NCBI GenBank assembly: GCA_903840265.1
Contig: CAIMFH010000140.1
Location: forward strand, 17,659 to 81,658
From: an uncultured Schlesneria sp.
Lineage (GTDB): Bacteria > Planctomycetota > Planctomycetia > Planctomycetales > Planctomycetaceae
Length of the DNA stretch: 64,000 bases
Direction: 5' to 3'
Shown here: positions 30,191 through 40,212 of the stretch, piece by piece
Layout: every line of letters starts with the position of its first letter
Numbering within the stretch: position 1 is the stretch's first letter
Made by a program: the position numbers and the translations under genes
The notes under the pieces: model-generated
The model's database searches: none
The model's input: only the letters and a program-made list of their open reading frames with translations
Told to the model about the DNA's origin: nothing

Positions 30191-31135
30191 ATGTCGTCTG
30201 TTCCACCTGTTAGTTCGTCATCGCATCCTCGGCCATGGGAAGATAAAAACCCTTGGATTGCCGGGGTGCTCGCGTTCCTGATTCCTGGTGCGGGGCACCT
30301 TTATCAGGGTCGGACGGTCAAAGGGATCATCTACTGCGTCAGCATTCTGGGTCTGTTTTTCTGGGGCCAGAAAATGGGCGAAGGGATGGTGGTCTACGGA
30401 GATGTCACGCTGTCTCCCCCTCGCATCGGTCCCCTGAGCTACGTCGCACAACTGGGTGTGGGCGGATTCTCACTGCCAGCGGCATTTCAAAACAAACGAG
30501 CCAAAGAAGCATCAAACCATTCCGTCAGGCGGCTGACGGCACCTTTTACGGCACCCTTTGCAGGAACTTTAAATCCCCCTGAAGGGACCGAGCCAAGTCA
30601 ATTGGTGGGAACGGTTCGATTGGATCCGGCGGAAGGACAATTCGGTCCTGAAGTGAAGGGGACTTTTGACGGAACGCTGGATGGGAAGCCGGTCAAACTG
30701 GAATTGGGTGGCCCCCGATTTGAATTGGATCGCCCCATCAAGGCGGGCTCCGGACGCAAACTGGAATGTGGCCTACTCGACGGCGCCGGCGAAGGGTCGA
30801 ATCTTCGCGGGCGAGCCATCATCGGAACGGTGCCCCGTTCCCTGCTCAATTCCTACGGAGTGACTCCCGATCCCGCTCAGATTCAGGATTTAAATGACAG
30901 CTTGGGAAAGACTTACGAACTTGCACTAGTCTTCACTTGGATTGCCGGGTTACTGAATTTCCTGGCGATCTGGGACTGTGTCAACGGCCCGGCCTATGGG
31001 TTTGGCGATGAGCACACGGTAGCCGCCGAGACGAAGTCGCGGGCGGTCGCGGGGGCTGGACCCCCACCGCCGGCGGGAACGAAAGAAGAACCGATTCGGC
31101 CGGAAATCGCACCCGTGCAGAAAACGCCAGTATAA
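30191..31135 (+). CDS. Membrane protein with unknown beta-rich domain
   Basis: The 314-residue protein begins PWIAGVLAFLIPGAGHLYQGRTVKGIIY, a hydrophobic segment matching planctomycete proteins of unknown function (possibly DUF6677; from memory, not verified). A second helix follows the word YCVSILGLFFWGQ. A soluble region of about 170 residues with repeated Gly/Pro/Thr comes next, then a C-terminal helix (about 245-265) and a proline-rich tail. ATG 30191 is chosen because it precedes the conserved hydrophobic segment; the upstream frame (30080) adds unlikely sequence. Confidence 0.6.
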   Translation: MSSVPPVSSSSHPRPWEDKNPWIAGVLAFLIPGAGHLYQGRTVKGIIYCVSILGLFFWGQKMGEGMVVYGDVTLSPPRIGPLSYVAQLGVGGFSLPAAFQNKRAKEASNHSVRRLTAPFTAPFAGTLNPPEGTEPSQLVGTVRLDPAEGQFGPEVKGTFDGTLDGKPVKLELGGPRFELDRPIKAGSGRKLECGLLDGAGEGSNLRGRAIIGTVPRSLLNSYGVTPDPAQIQDLNDSLGKTYELALVFTWIAGLLNFLAIWDCVNGPAYGFGDEHTVAAETKSRAVAGAGPPPPAGTKEEPIRPEIAPVQKTPV

Positions 31136-31217
31136 GGACTTGGATCTGCGGTTGGGGCAGGAAGCGACGCAGCTTTCCTACCTTGTCTGGTTACCGTCGC
31201 CAAGGTGAAGGATCTTC

Positions 31218-31421
31218 ATGTTCGATTCGTTGTTGCTCGCTCAAGCGAATGTCACCTGGTACATGGTCCCTCTGGCCATGGCCATTAGCCTTGTTTACAG
31301 CGCCAGCCGATATGAGCTGCCAGAATACATCCTGCAGCGTGCCTTCCGGCTGTTTTTGCAGATTGTTGGCTTCATGTGCGTGGCATTTGCCATCCTGTGG
31401 GTGCTGACGTACGGACTTTGA
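31218..31421 (+). CDS. Small two-helix membrane protein
   Basis: The 67-residue product has hydrophobic segments at about residues 13-28 and 43-64, and a short polar link. Family unknown. It sits 82 bp after the previous gene and 206 bp before the FlgI-HEAT gene, on the same strand. Coding status rests on the membrane-protein composition and an intact frame. Confidence 0.55.
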   Translation: MFDSLLLAQANVTWYMVPLAMAISLVYSASRYELPEYILQRAFRLFLQIVGFMCVAFAILWVLTYGL

Positions 31422-31627
31422 ACTGAGTCGTCTTGACCGTCCTGCCACCTCCACATACGCTCCGATCCTCCCTGTTTTCCCCGGTCCTGTTGGTGATGCG
31501 AGCTGGCCATTGGCCTTACTCGCGATGTTGACGCGCACTCGTTCGTCAACGCAATCTGGCTGCCGAATACTGGGGATTGCCGGTTGGAACCGGCTCGTGT
31601 TTCGTTCCGCGAATGGAGTCGCAGCCT

Positions 31628-33631
31628 ATGTCTCCCTGGCGCCCTCTGGCTTGGTCGTTACTCTTCGGATTGTCCGTCACGGGTGCGTTCACGTACCTGT
31701 CCGCTGCATCGAAGGCAGATAAAGACGAAGAATCGACCGAGAAGAAGTACGAGACGAAAGTGGATACCCCGATGATCGGGGATTACACAACGTTCTCGGG
31801 GCTGCAGCCGGTCGTGATCGAAGGGGTCGGTCTGGTCGTCGGTTTGAACGGCACCGGGGGCGATCCCGCTCCGTCGTTCTATCGCACGGAATTGATGAAC
31901 GAGATGAAACGCCGCGGCGTTCCCAACCCCAATCAAGTCTTACAGTCTCCCAATACGGCCCTGGTCCTGGTTCGCGCTTACTTGCCACCACTGATGAAAA
32001 AGGGCGAGAAGATCGACTTGGAAGTTCGGTTGCCAGAAAGTGCCGACGCCACCAGTTTGGCGGGTGGCTGGCTGATGGAAACATACTTGTCCGAACAGGC
32101 GATTGTTGCGAATCGATCGGCTCCGCTGCATGGGCATGCCTACGCAAACGCATCAGGCGCGATCTTGACCGCCGGGGTCGGCAGCGATGCGGTGAATTCG
32201 CCAGAACTTCTCAAGCGTGGCCGCATCCTTGGTGGCGCGACCGTCTTGAAAGAGCGCGAGCTGGCTTTGTTCCTGCGATACGACTTCCGTAGCGTTCGTA
32301 ACTCGCAGCGTCTGGCCGATGTTATCGGTCGTCGCTTCCATGACTTCGATGAATACGGCATCAAGAAGCCGATGGCCAAGGCCAAGACCGATCAGAAGAT
32401 CGTGCTGAACGTTCATCCGCGCTACAAAGACAACTACCCCCGCTATCTGCAGGTGATCCGCCATTTGGCATTCCGCGAAACTCCGGTGGGAACTCGTGTC
32501 CGCATCCAGAAGCTGCAACAGGACATCTACGAAGCGGAGAAAGCGGAAGAATCCAGCCTGGAACTGGAAGCCATCGGCAATGAAGGAATCCCCGCCCTGA
32601 AGCAGGCCCTGACCTCGCCACTTCGGGAAGTTCGCTTCTATGCGGCGACGGCGCTGGCCTATTTAGGCGAACCTGACGGATTACCAGCCCTGAAAGAAGC
32701 TGCTCAAGAAGAACGAGCTTTCCGCGTGTTCGCTCTGGCGGCCATCTCGACCCTGGACGATGCGGATGCCCACATCACTCTTCGCGAGCTGATGAGCGAG
32801 CCCGGTGCCGAAATGAAGTACGGGGCATTCCGATCGCTGTGGACCCTGGATAAAAAAGATCCGTTCATCCGCGGCGAAATGCTGGGTGTTCGAGACGAGG
32901 GCGAAGACAAGCCCAAGAATCGGGCGGGGGCGTTCATGCTGCATACCCTGCAGACGACGGGCGATCCCATGATCCACGCCTTGACCCGGACTCGGCCTGA
33001 AGTGGTCTTGTTCGGAGCCAACCAGGAATTCCGTCCGCCGCTGTATCTCTCCGCGGGACGCCACATCATCATCACGTCGCAGCCTGGCGACAACAAGATC
33101 TCGATGGCCAAGTTTCAGGTCGGTCAGCAGGACCAGCGTCGCGAAGTCTCGCTGCAGGTGGCCGATGTCATTCGAGCGGCCGATGAACTGGGAGCCAGCT
33201 ACCCGGATATCGTGCAGATGCTGGCCGATGCCTCGAAGCAGAAGAACCTGCCAACTCGGCTGGCCATCGACGAACTTCCCGAAGGGGGACGCGTCTACTA
33301 CCGCCCCAACGCGGCAGGTGGCAAGAAGCGAATCAGGACTAAGGTCGGTAAAGACAACATGACCCCGAACCTGTTCCCGGAACAAGAAGAGCCGCCCGCA
33401 CCCGGTGCCGAGCGAAAGAAGGAAGAGCCTCGCGGCAACATGGCCAACGTGACGGAAGAATCGACGCAGAAGTCGAAGGATAAGGACAAGAAATCGGATG
33501 ATAAATCATCGAAGGAAACTTCGTCGAAGTCATCCAAACCAACGTCGCGATCCAGTCGCGACGATTCGAAAAAGGAGCCTGAAAAGAAGGGGATGTTTTC
33601 GTGGTTGAGTTGGACCAAGGATGAGAAGTAG
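31628..33631 (+). CDS. FlgI-domain (P-ring-like) protein fused to HEAT repeats
   Basis: The 667-residue exported protein has a signal-like helix (about residues 7-28). It continues with a FlgI domain: VVIEGVGLVVGLNGTGG, an NTALVLVRAYLPPLMKKGEKIDLEV block, TSLAGGWLMETYL, and GRILGGATVLKERELALFLR. A HEAT-repeat segment follows (about 300-400: EGIPALKQALTSPLREVRFYAATALAYLGE), then an alpha/beta region and a Lys/Ser/Glu-rich tail (about 590-667). Classical FlgI is about 345 residues with no HEAT repeats. No flagellar gene adjoins it, so a P-ring role is not supported. It probably acts in the periplasm on the cell envelope. ATG 31628, with GGAG 8 bp upstream, is preferred over 31577 and 31613. Confidence 0.8.
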   Translation: MSPWRPLAWSLLFGLSVTGAFTYLSAASKADKDEESTEKKYETKVDTPMIGDYTTFSGLQPVVIEGVGLVVGLNGTGGDPAPSFYRTELMNEMKRRGVPNPNQVLQSPNTALVLVRAYLPPLMKKGEKIDLEVRLPESADATSLAGGWLMETYLSEQAIVANRSAPLHGHAYANASGAILTAGVGSDAVNSPELLKRGRILGGATVLKERELALFLRYDFRSVRNSQRLADVIGRRFHDFDEYGIKKPMAKAKTDQKIVLNVHPRYKDNYPRYLQVIRHLAFRETPVGTRVRIQKLQQDIYEAEKAEESSLELEAIGNEGIPALKQALTSPLREVRFYAATALAYLGEPDGLPALKEAAQEERAFRVFALAAISTLDDADAHITLRELMSEPGAEMKYGAFRSLWTLDKKDPFIRGEMLGVRDEGEDKPKNRAGAFMLHTLQTTGDPMIHALTRTRPEVVLFGANQEFRPPLYLSAGRHIIITSQPGDNKISMAKFQVGQQDQRREVSLQVADVIRAADELGASYPDIVQMLADASKQKNLPTRLAIDELPEGGRVYYRPNAAGGKKRIRTKVGKDNMTPNLFPEQEEPPAPGAERKKEEPRGNMANVTEESTQKSKDKDKKSDDKSSKETSSKSSKPTSRSSRDDSKKEPEKKGMFSWLSWTKDEK

Positions 33632-33659
33632 AACGTTGATCTCCGAGAGGAGAAGAGAC

Positions 33660-33676
33660 GGCACACGGAGTGTGCC
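33660..33676. repeat. Short GGCACAC-GTGTGCC palindrome
   Basis: A perfect 7-bp stem around a 3-nt loop. The words CGGCACACGGAGTG also occur at about 37979-37992, so this is a short dispersed element. Confidence 0.45.
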
Positions 33677-33725
33677 TACGACATTGCGACCACACCACGT
33701 CCCTGACTGCTGACATATCGACTTG

Positions 33726-33751
33726 AAGCCCGGCTGTGATCAGCCGGGCTT
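33726..33751. terminator. 11-bp perfect hairpin between FlgI-HEAT and smc
   Basis: The stem AAGCCCGGCTG with CAGCCGGGCTT has a 4-nt loop. It lies downstream of the FlgI-HEAT gene and 51 bp before smc. It is GC-rich with terminal TT, consistent with intrinsic termination. Confidence 0.6.
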
Positions 33752-33802
33752 TGGTGCCATCCAGAAATTGCGTTTCCAACGCATCCGTTCCCGACTGTCG
33801 TC

Positions 33803-36800
33803 ATGCTTAAATCCCTCGAACTGTTCGGCTTCAAGAGCTTTGCCGACCGCACGCGGTTCGACTTCTCGACCGGCATCACTGGTGTCGTCGGGCCGAACGG
33901 TAGTGGTAAGAGCAATGTCGTTGACGCCATGAAGTGGATTCTGGGGGACCAGTCTGCCAAAAGCCTGCGCGGCAAAGAGATGACCGACGTCATCTTCAAC
34001 GGCTCGTCCAGTCGTAAACCGAGTGCCTACGCCGAAGCGACGATCACCTTTGACAACGCTTCCGGCTGGCTTCCCAGCGACGACCAGGAAGTTCATATCG
34101 GTCGACGCATCTGGCGCAATGGCGATGCCGAATATCTGCTGAACCGCAATACGGCTCGCCTGAAAGACATCAAAGATCTATTCATGGGGACCGGAGCGGG
34201 AACGTCCGCCTATAGCATCATCGAGCAGGGTCGCGTCGATCAGATTCTGCAGGCAAATCCCACCAGCCGCCGCGCGGTGTTCGAAGAAGCGGCTGGAATC
34301 AGCCGGTTTCGATCGCGAAAAGTCGAAGCCCAACGCAAGCTGGAACGTGTTGCCCAGAATCTGGAACGACTGACCGATATCGTCGACGAAGTCGAAGCAC
34401 AGCTCAATTCCACTCGCAGCCAGGCGGCCAAAGCGGCCAAGTACCGCGAAGTGTCGGTTGCGCTCAAGCAGTGGTGGTTCGGATTGGCGGCGGATGACTA
34501 TCGACATCTGACAGCCGAGTTGGAAGTCGTCGAACAGCAGTTGGCATCATCCGCCGGCCGCGTTGATGAATTGACCGAACTGCATCGTGGACTGGAAGAA
34601 CGTGAAGCAGCCTTCGATGCCGATCTCTCGAAACTGGACGACGAACTGCGCGGCGTGGATCGACGCAATGCCGCCGGACGCGAAGTGATCGCGGGGCATG
34701 ACACCACGGTTCAGTACCAGCTCGCTCGTCTCCAGGAACTTGAAATCGACTTGCAGCGGTTGCACAAGCAACAGCTCATGCTCGGAAGACGTGTTCATGA
34801 AACGGCCGAAGAAATCACGCAGCATCAACAGCGCCTGGCTGACTTTGAACTCGATTATGCGGAAAATCGGCATCGCGTTTCGGCTCAGGAAGAGACGTTT
34901 CAAACTGCCAGCCAGAATCTGGTAACACGCCGAGAACAGCTTGAACAGGATCGCACGCGTCGACTGGAACTGACGCGGATGGTCTCCAGCTTTTCCGGCA
35001 CGGTCGCCACGTTGCGAACGCAGATCAACTCGGTCCACGTGACTCGTTCGAAGCTGGCATCGCAGATCGATCAGTTGGACGGTGACATCGCTGGGCAACA
35101 GCTCGAACGAGATCGCTGTCTGCAGCGGGTCGAAGAAGCAATGCTCAACCAGTCGGCGGCTCAGCAGTCGCTTCGCGACGCCCAGTCGAGACGCATCTCG
35201 CTGTTGGGCGAGCAGGAAGAAACCAAGCAGCGATTGGCCGAGCAGCGTGAACGGCGCAGTGCGTCGCTGGCTCGCAAGAGTCTGCTGGAAGATTTGGAGC
35301 TCCGCCAAGAGGGCTTGGGGATCGGGGTCAAAGACATCCTCAGCCGGGCTCGGTCATCGGCTTATCCGCCGTGGAACACCATCGTCGGCAGCGTTGCTGA
35401 CTTGCTGGATGTCGACCTGGAACACGCCGCTCTTTTGGAAGTGGCTCTGGGGCCTCGTGCCCAGTTGATTGTATTGCGCGAGTATCAAGCGCTGCTGGAC
35501 TATTTGAATCAGGGGACCGTGCTGCTGACAAACCGCGTCGGCTTTGTCGCGATTCCCGATCGCGCGGCCAGCCAACCGATGCCGGACCGGCTGAACCATT
35601 CGCGTTTCATCCACATGCAATTCGATCCGTCCACATTGCCTGATCTCTCGCAAGAACCGGGCGTCGTCACTCGCGCGGATGGACTGGTGCTATCGGATCG
35701 AGGAACAACCGGTTTAGCCGCGTCGCTGCTGGCCGACACCTGGATCGTGCGGACGATGGACGATGCGACTCGGCTGGCGATGGGAGCGGGCAAGGGACTT
35801 CGCTTCGTCACATTGCAGGGCGAGTTGCTGGAAGCCAACGGCACGATGTACGTCGGGACGATTCGCAGTGAGACAGCGTTATTCTCACGCAAGAGCGAAC
35901 TGCGACGGTTGAAGAACGATCTGGTGTCATTGGATCGCGATATCGCCGCACATGAATCATCATTGCAGTCGGTCTATCAGTCCTTGACCGGGGCCGATTC
36001 CGAATTGGAGTCGATCGCGGCAGAACTCGACTATGCCAACCAACGACTCTCGGATTTGAAGTCAGACTTGGGTGCGCAGGATCAAACATTGGACCGCCTG
36101 CGTAAAGAGCGAGCGGCTCTGGAGACGCAGCGGCTGACGGCGGAACGCGATCTCGAGAAATTCACAGTCGAGTTAACCGCCGTCGATGAACAAACGGCTG
36201 CCGCCGAGCAAGCGTTGCATCATCTGGAAGCAAGCCTCGCCGCGGCCACCGAAGACATGTTGTCGATTGAACAGCAACTGCAGCAGCTAGAACAGAGACG
36301 TTCTGCCGACCAACTGGATCTTGCCAAGCAGGGCGAGCGGCTGGATTCGTTGCGCAGCCAGTCCTCGCGATTGACCGAGGAATTACAGCAACGGATCTCG
36401 CAATATGAAGAGGCCGAACGCCGCAGCCTGTCGTCAGTCGCCAAGCGACAGCAGATCACGCTGAACGTCTTGAACACGCGGGCCGTTCGCGACGAACAAT
36501 TGCTGGCCAACGAACACGTCGCCACAGAAGCCGCCACACTGCACGGCAAGAAGCTTGCGCTTCGTGTCGAACGCAGCCAACTGGTCGAACAGGAACTGGC
36601 AATCCGCAAAGAGCGCCGCGAACTTTCCGATCGCCGTTACGCCGAAGAGATGCGTGTCCGCGATATGCGGCATGGTCTGGACGTGCTGAACGAAAGGCTC
36701 GACGAAGATTATCAGATCAAGCTGAGCGAAGTCGTCGACTCGGGTGCCTCGGCATTGCAACTCGTCATCGAAGAGCGGCAGGCCAAAGCCGCTGGCCATG

Positions 36801-37618
36801 CGTCGAAAAAGGCCCCGAAACATCAGGAAGCCGAAGAGACTGAAACCACTGATGAAGAAGCTGACGAACAGCCCTCGAATCCATCGACACCGACAACCGG
36901 GGAATTGACGTTCAGCGACGTGCGCGAAGAGATCGAGTCGCGAGTCAATCGTCTGCGTAAGCAATTGAAGTTAATGGGCGCGGTCAACACCGACAGCCTG
37001 CGAGACCTGGAAGCATTGGAAACACGTTTCACGCAGCTTTCGGCTCAATTGCAGGATCTGGTCGAAGCCAAGAACACACTCGAAGACATCATCCGCAAGA
37101 TCAACACGGAAAGCCGCCGTCTGTTCGCCGAAACATTCGCCACGATCCGCACGAACTTTCAGGAACTGTTCCGTCAGGTCTTCGGTGGCGGTGAAGGGGA
37201 CATCGTTCTGGAAGATCCGAACGACGTGCTCGACTGTGGCATCGACATCGCCGCTCGTCCGCCAGGTAAAGAACTCCGCAGCATTTCGCTGTTGAGCGGT
37301 GGTGAAAAGACGATGACCGCGATCGCACTGATCATGGCCATCTTCAAGAGCAAGCCCAGTCCGTTCTGTATCCTCGACGAAGTGGACGCCGCCTTGGACG
37401 AAGCCAACGTCGAACGATTTACAGCGGTCGTCCAGGCATTCCAGCAGTCGACTCAGTTCATCATGATCACGCACCACAAGCGATCGATGACGGTGGCCGA
37501 CGTGCTGTACGGTGTGACGATGGAAGAATCGGGCGTGTCGAAACGAATGAGCGTCCGCTTCGAAGATGTCAGCGACGACGGCAACTTCCGACCTGCGAAC
37601 CAGTCGTCAGCGGCGTAG
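33803..37618 (+). CDS. smc: Chromosome segregation ATPase SMC
   Basis: The 1271-residue SMC protein shows Walker A GPNGSGKS (residues 30-37). A long coiled coil follows to about 500, then a hinge (about 515-660, with the [18 protein letters not shown] region), the returning coiled coil, and the C-terminal head with [18 protein letters not shown] (near 1165) and Walker [17 protein letters not shown] (near 1190). It should form homodimers that, with ScpA/ScpB, shape and segregate the chromosome. An acidic, low-complexity insertion (about residues 993-1033, [18 protein letters not shown]) sits just before the MGAVN motif, which is unusual. scpA and scpB are not adjacent. Confidence 0.95.
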   Translation: MLKSLELFGFKSFADRTRFDFSTGITGVVGPNGSGKSNVVDAMKWILGDQSAKSLRGKEMTDVIFNGSSSRKPSAYAEATITFDNASGWLPSDDQEVHIGRRIWRNGDAEYLLNRNTARLKDIKDLFMGTGAGTSAYSIIEQGRVDQILQANPTSRRAVFEEAAGISRFRSRKVEAQRKLERVAQNLERLTDIVDEVEAQLNSTRSQAAKAAKYREVSVALKQWWFGLAADDYRHLTAELEVVEQQLASSAGRVDELTELHRGLEEREAAFDADLSKLDDELRGVDRRNAAGREVIAGHDTTVQYQLARLQELEIDLQRLHKQQLMLGRRVHETAEEITQHQQRLADFELDYAENRHRVSAQEETFQTASQNLVTRREQLEQDRTRRLELTRMVSSFSGTVATLRTQINSVHVTRSKLASQIDQLDGDIAGQQLERDRCLQRVEEAMLNQSAAQQSLRDAQSRRISLLGEQEETKQRLAEQRERRSASLARKSLLEDLELRQEGLGIGVKDILSRARSSAYPPWNTIVGSVADLLDVDLEHAALLEVALGPRAQLIVLREYQALLDYLNQGTVLLTNRVGFVAIPDRAASQPMPDRLNHSRFIHMQFDPSTLPDLSQEPGVVTRADGLVLSDRGTTGLAASLLADTWIVRTMDDATRLAMGAGKGLRFVTLQGELLEANGTMYVGTIRSETALFSRKSELRRLKNDLVSLDRDIAAHESSLQSVYQSLTGADSELESIAAELDYANQRLSDLKSDLGAQDQTLDRLRKERAALETQRLTAERDLEKFTVELTAVDEQTAAAEQALHHLEASLAAATEDMLSIEQQLQQLEQRRSADQLDLAKQGERLDSLRSQSSRLTEELQQRISQYEEAERRSLSSVAKRQQITLNVLNTRAVRDEQLLANEHVATEAATLHGKKLALRVERSQLVEQELAIRKERRELSDRRYAEEMRVRDMRHGLDVLNERLDEDYQIKLSEVVDSGASALQLVIEERQAKAAGHASKKAPKHQEAEETETTDEEADEQPSNPSTPTTGELTFSDVREEIESRVNRLRKQLKLMGAVNTDSLRDLEALETRFTQLSAQLQDLVEAKNTLEDIIRKINTESRRLFAETFATIRTNFQELFRQVFGGGEGDIVLEDPNDVLDCGIDIAARPPGKELRSISLLSGGEKTMTAIALIMAIFKSKPSPFCILDEVDAALDEANVERFTAVVQAFQQSTQFIMITHHKRSMTVADVLYGVTMEESGVSKRMSVRFEDVSDDGNFRPANQSSAA

Positions 37619-38046
37619 ACGGATCGAACGCGGATCAATTGTGGACGATGGCGGGTCCAACCTGAAGTTGATCTGAAAAACGAGTCGCGGTCGTTGACGG
37701 GTCGAGTCTCACTCGATAAACCAATTACGTGCAGTTCAGTTCCGGGGGCATTCCACTCCCGTCGAATGATCGCAAGTGATGGCGCTGACCGGCAATCCGG
37801 AGGTGCCTGACGAGACCGCGGGTCTCACCATGACCATGTCTGCTCGCTCCATCCTGGTCGGATGGTGTTCTTCGCATCTTCGCATGTTCGCCAATGCCGC
37901 GTGTGTTCATTGCCTGCGCCGGCCCTGGGGTGTGCCAGCCATCGGACGAATTGACGTGCGACGAACTGGAAAACATACGGCACACGGAGTGCCTGCTACT
38001 TTGGTGATGACGAATTGGAACCCTTTTCAATTGAAGGAAGCTACTC
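37619..38046. other. Gene-free interval with short repeats
   Basis: No convincing gene. It includes a CGGCACACGGAGTG word (about 37979-37992) shared with 33660, and the promoter of the secreted protein at 38047. Overlapping short frames on both strands show no protein-like character. Confidence 0.45.
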
Positions 38047-38445
38047 ATGAGACGACGAGATTTGTTGATTCTGAGCCTCGCATTTGTTGGTCTGGTCAGC
38101 CAGGTGCATGCTGCCGATGCCGATCCAACCGGCACCTGGAAATGGACCGTGACCAATCCGACCAACAATCAAACGCGTGATTTGTCGGCAACGCTGAAGC
38201 TGGATGGAGACAAGCTAACCGGCAGCGTTCCGGGTCAGGGTGGTAAGGAAATCGCCATCGAAAATGGGACCTTCAAAGACGGTCAGGTCTCATTCACGGT
38301 TACTCGTGAACGCAACGACCAGAAGGTCGTGACCAAGTTTTCGGGCAAGCTGGAAGGGGATACGATCACCGGTAAGACCGAGAATGAACGACCAAACGGC
38401 AAACCACAAACTCGTGATTGGGTCGCCAAACGCGAAAAGGCCTGA
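38047..38445 (+). CDS. Small exported protein, lipocalin-like
   Basis: The 132-residue protein has a signal peptide (about residues 1-22, cleavage near HAA). The mature beta-rich domain has alternating D/T/K motifs (DPTGTWKWTV, LKLDGDKLTGSV, FSGKLEGDTITGK), a lipocalin-like small barrel pattern with repeated GDxxTG turns. Ligand unknown. A GAAGG ribosome site precedes the ATG. Such proteins are frequent in planctomycete genomes and may be periplasmic. Confidence 0.65.
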   Translation: MRRRDLLILSLAFVGLVSQVHAADADPTGTWKWTVTNPTNNQTRDLSATLKLDGDKLTGSVPGQGGKEIAIENGTFKDGQVSFTVTRERNDQKVVTKFSGKLEGDTITGKTENERPNGKPQTRDWVAKREKA

Positions 38446-38827
38446 TGCGACGGATACATATTGAGTCAGCACGTTGGTCCGACATTGGCGACGACCTCAG
38501 TCGCCGATGTTGGCAGCGTGCATTGAATCTAGATGAGCGTGCGTGATTCTGCTCACGAGAAACCTAGTTTCGGGTGCCACTGGCGACGGCTTTGCGTCGC
38601 CAGTGTCTTGCCGATGTGTCGAAGAGTAAACAACGCGTGGCGATGCTGAATGCCACACACGCTCGTCACCCGATCGAAGCGATTGCAGCGACGCGAAGAC
38701 ACTGGTGGCCCAGAGCTGCCACCAGTGGCACCCGACCTAAAAGCCAAGACGAGCATTATTGCCCAACGTCAATTAGATTGACCCGCGAGTTGCTGAAATG
38801 GAAAGTGCACAGATGTATCGAGATGGA
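38446..38827. other. Gene-free interval holding MITE-like repeat
   Basis: Most of this interval is the 164-bp repeat (38571-38734), with no convincing frame. The remaining 90 bp should include the sulfatase promoter. Confidence 0.6.
38571..38734 (+). repeat. 164-bp MITE-like repeat, copy 1
   Basis: It is the same length as copy 2 at 55303-55466 and matches it at 148 of 164 positions (counted by hand), with weaker similarity for 24 bp beyond. The ends carry the terminal inverted repeat CGGGTGCCACTGG. Internal pairing is strong: CACTGGTGGC with GCCACCAGTG around an 8-nt loop, and CCAGTGTCTT with AAGACACTGG. It encodes nothing. It could be a non-autonomous element or an extragenic palindrome. 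Confidence 0.85.
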
Positions 38828-40204
38828 ATGAAGTTCGCGTTTGTGGTGGCCGCGTGTCTGGCCGCGCACGCTTCCCATTTGTCAGCACAAGAGAAGGCTC
38901 GACAGCCCAACATTCTGGTGATCGTGGCGGACGATCTGGGTTACGCCGACCTGGGTTTTCAGGGTGGTAAAGACATCCCCACGCCGAACATCGATTCGAT
39001 CGCCGCAGGCGGAGCCCGATTCACAAACGGGTATGTTTCGGGACCGTACTGCAGTCCGACCCGGGCCGGGATGTTGACCGGACGTTATCAGCAGCGCTTC
39101 GGTCACGAATTCAATCCCGGCGGCGAAGGGGGTGGCGGTGGAAATGGACTCGGCCTGCCGTTGTCAGAAACCACGATCGCCAATCGCTTCCAGCAAGCGG
39201 GATACGTGACAGGACTGGTGGGAAAATGGCACTTGGGCAGTGGAGCGAAGTTCCACCCGATGCAGCGCGGCTTCGATGAGTTCTATGGGTTCCTCGGTGG
39301 GGCTCACACCTACTTCGACAAGCAAGAAGCGGCCGTGATGCGCGGCACCACGAAGATCTCGGAACCGGAATATCTGACCGATGCCTTCGGTCGAGAAGCG
39401 GTGTCGTTCATCGAACGCAATCAGAAGAAGCCCTTCTTCCTGTACTTAGCCTTCAATGCAGTTCATACGCCGATGGAAGCGGATAAGGATCGCCTGGCGA
39501 AGTTCTCATCCATCGCATCAAAACCTCGGCAAACCTACGCCGGGATGCTGTCCGCCATGGATGATGCTGTGGGCAAAGTCTTGAAGTCGCTGCGAGCCGC
39601 TCAACTGGAAGAAAACACGTTGATCTTCTTCATCAGTGACAACGGCGGACCAACGATGCAGGGAACGACCATCAACAGCAGCATCAACACTCCGTTGCGC
39701 GGCAGCAAGCGAACCACGCTGGAAGGGGGCGTTCACGTTCCATTCCTGGTCTATTGGAAGGGGCAGATCACTCCCGGAACGGTGCTCGATCAACCCGTGA
39801 TTCAACTCGACATCCAACCGACGGCACTAGCGGCGGCGGGAATCGAAGTGAAACCCGAATGGAAGTTCGACGGCGTCAACCTGCTGCCCTTCATTAAAGG
39901 CCAGGCGAGCGGCAAACCTCACGAGACGCTCTATTGGCGAATGGGTGAGCAGAACGCGATCCGTCACGGCGACTGGAAGCTGGTCCAATACGATCTGAAC
40001 GTCGACAATTACCCAACCAAAGGCGTCACCGCGCCACGGCTCTACAACCTGAAAGACGACATCGGCGAAGCCCACGATCTCGCCGAGAAACACCCCGAAA
40101 AGGTGGCCGAACTGACATCACTCTGGAAGGCCTGGAACAGCGAGATGGTCGAACCGCTGTGGGGCGGCCAGCCGAATCGACGGCAGAACCGTAACGCGAA
40201 GTAG
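38828..40204 (+). CDS. Exported arylsulfatase-type sulfatase
   Basis: This 458-residue type I sulfatase has a signal peptide (MKFAFVVAACLAAHASHLSAQ). The metal-binding start is ILVIVADDLGYADLGFQGG, and the active-site CSPTRAGMLTGR carries the cysteine converted to formylglycine. GKWHLG and FISDNGGPTMQG complete the site. It should cleave sulfate esters from polysaccharides or other substrates in the periplasm or outside. A separate sulfatase-modifying enzyme is required and not present here. In-frame ATGs at 38798 and 38813 are possible; 38828 gives the signal peptide directly. Confidence 0.92.
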   Translation: MKFAFVVAACLAAHASHLSAQEKARQPNILVIVADDLGYADLGFQGGKDIPTPNIDSIAAGGARFTNGYVSGPYCSPTRAGMLTGRYQQRFGHEFNPGGEGGGGGNGLGLPLSETTIANRFQQAGYVTGLVGKWHLGSGAKFHPMQRGFDEFYGFLGGAHTYFDKQEAAVMRGTTKISEPEYLTDAFGREAVSFIERNQKKPFFLYLAFNAVHTPMEADKDRLAKFSSIASKPRQTYAGMLSAMDDAVGKVLKSLRAAQLEENTLIFFISDNGGPTMQGTTINSSINTPLRGSKRTTLEGGVHVPFLVYWKGQITPGTVLDQPVIQLDIQPTALAAAGIEVKPEWKFDGVNLLPFIKGQASGKPHETLYWRMGEQNAIRHGDWKLVQYDLNVDNYPTKGVTAPRLYNLKDDIGEAHDLAEKHPEKVAELTSLWKAWNSEMVEPLWGGQPNRRQNRNAK

Positions 40205-40212
40205 CCTGCGAC

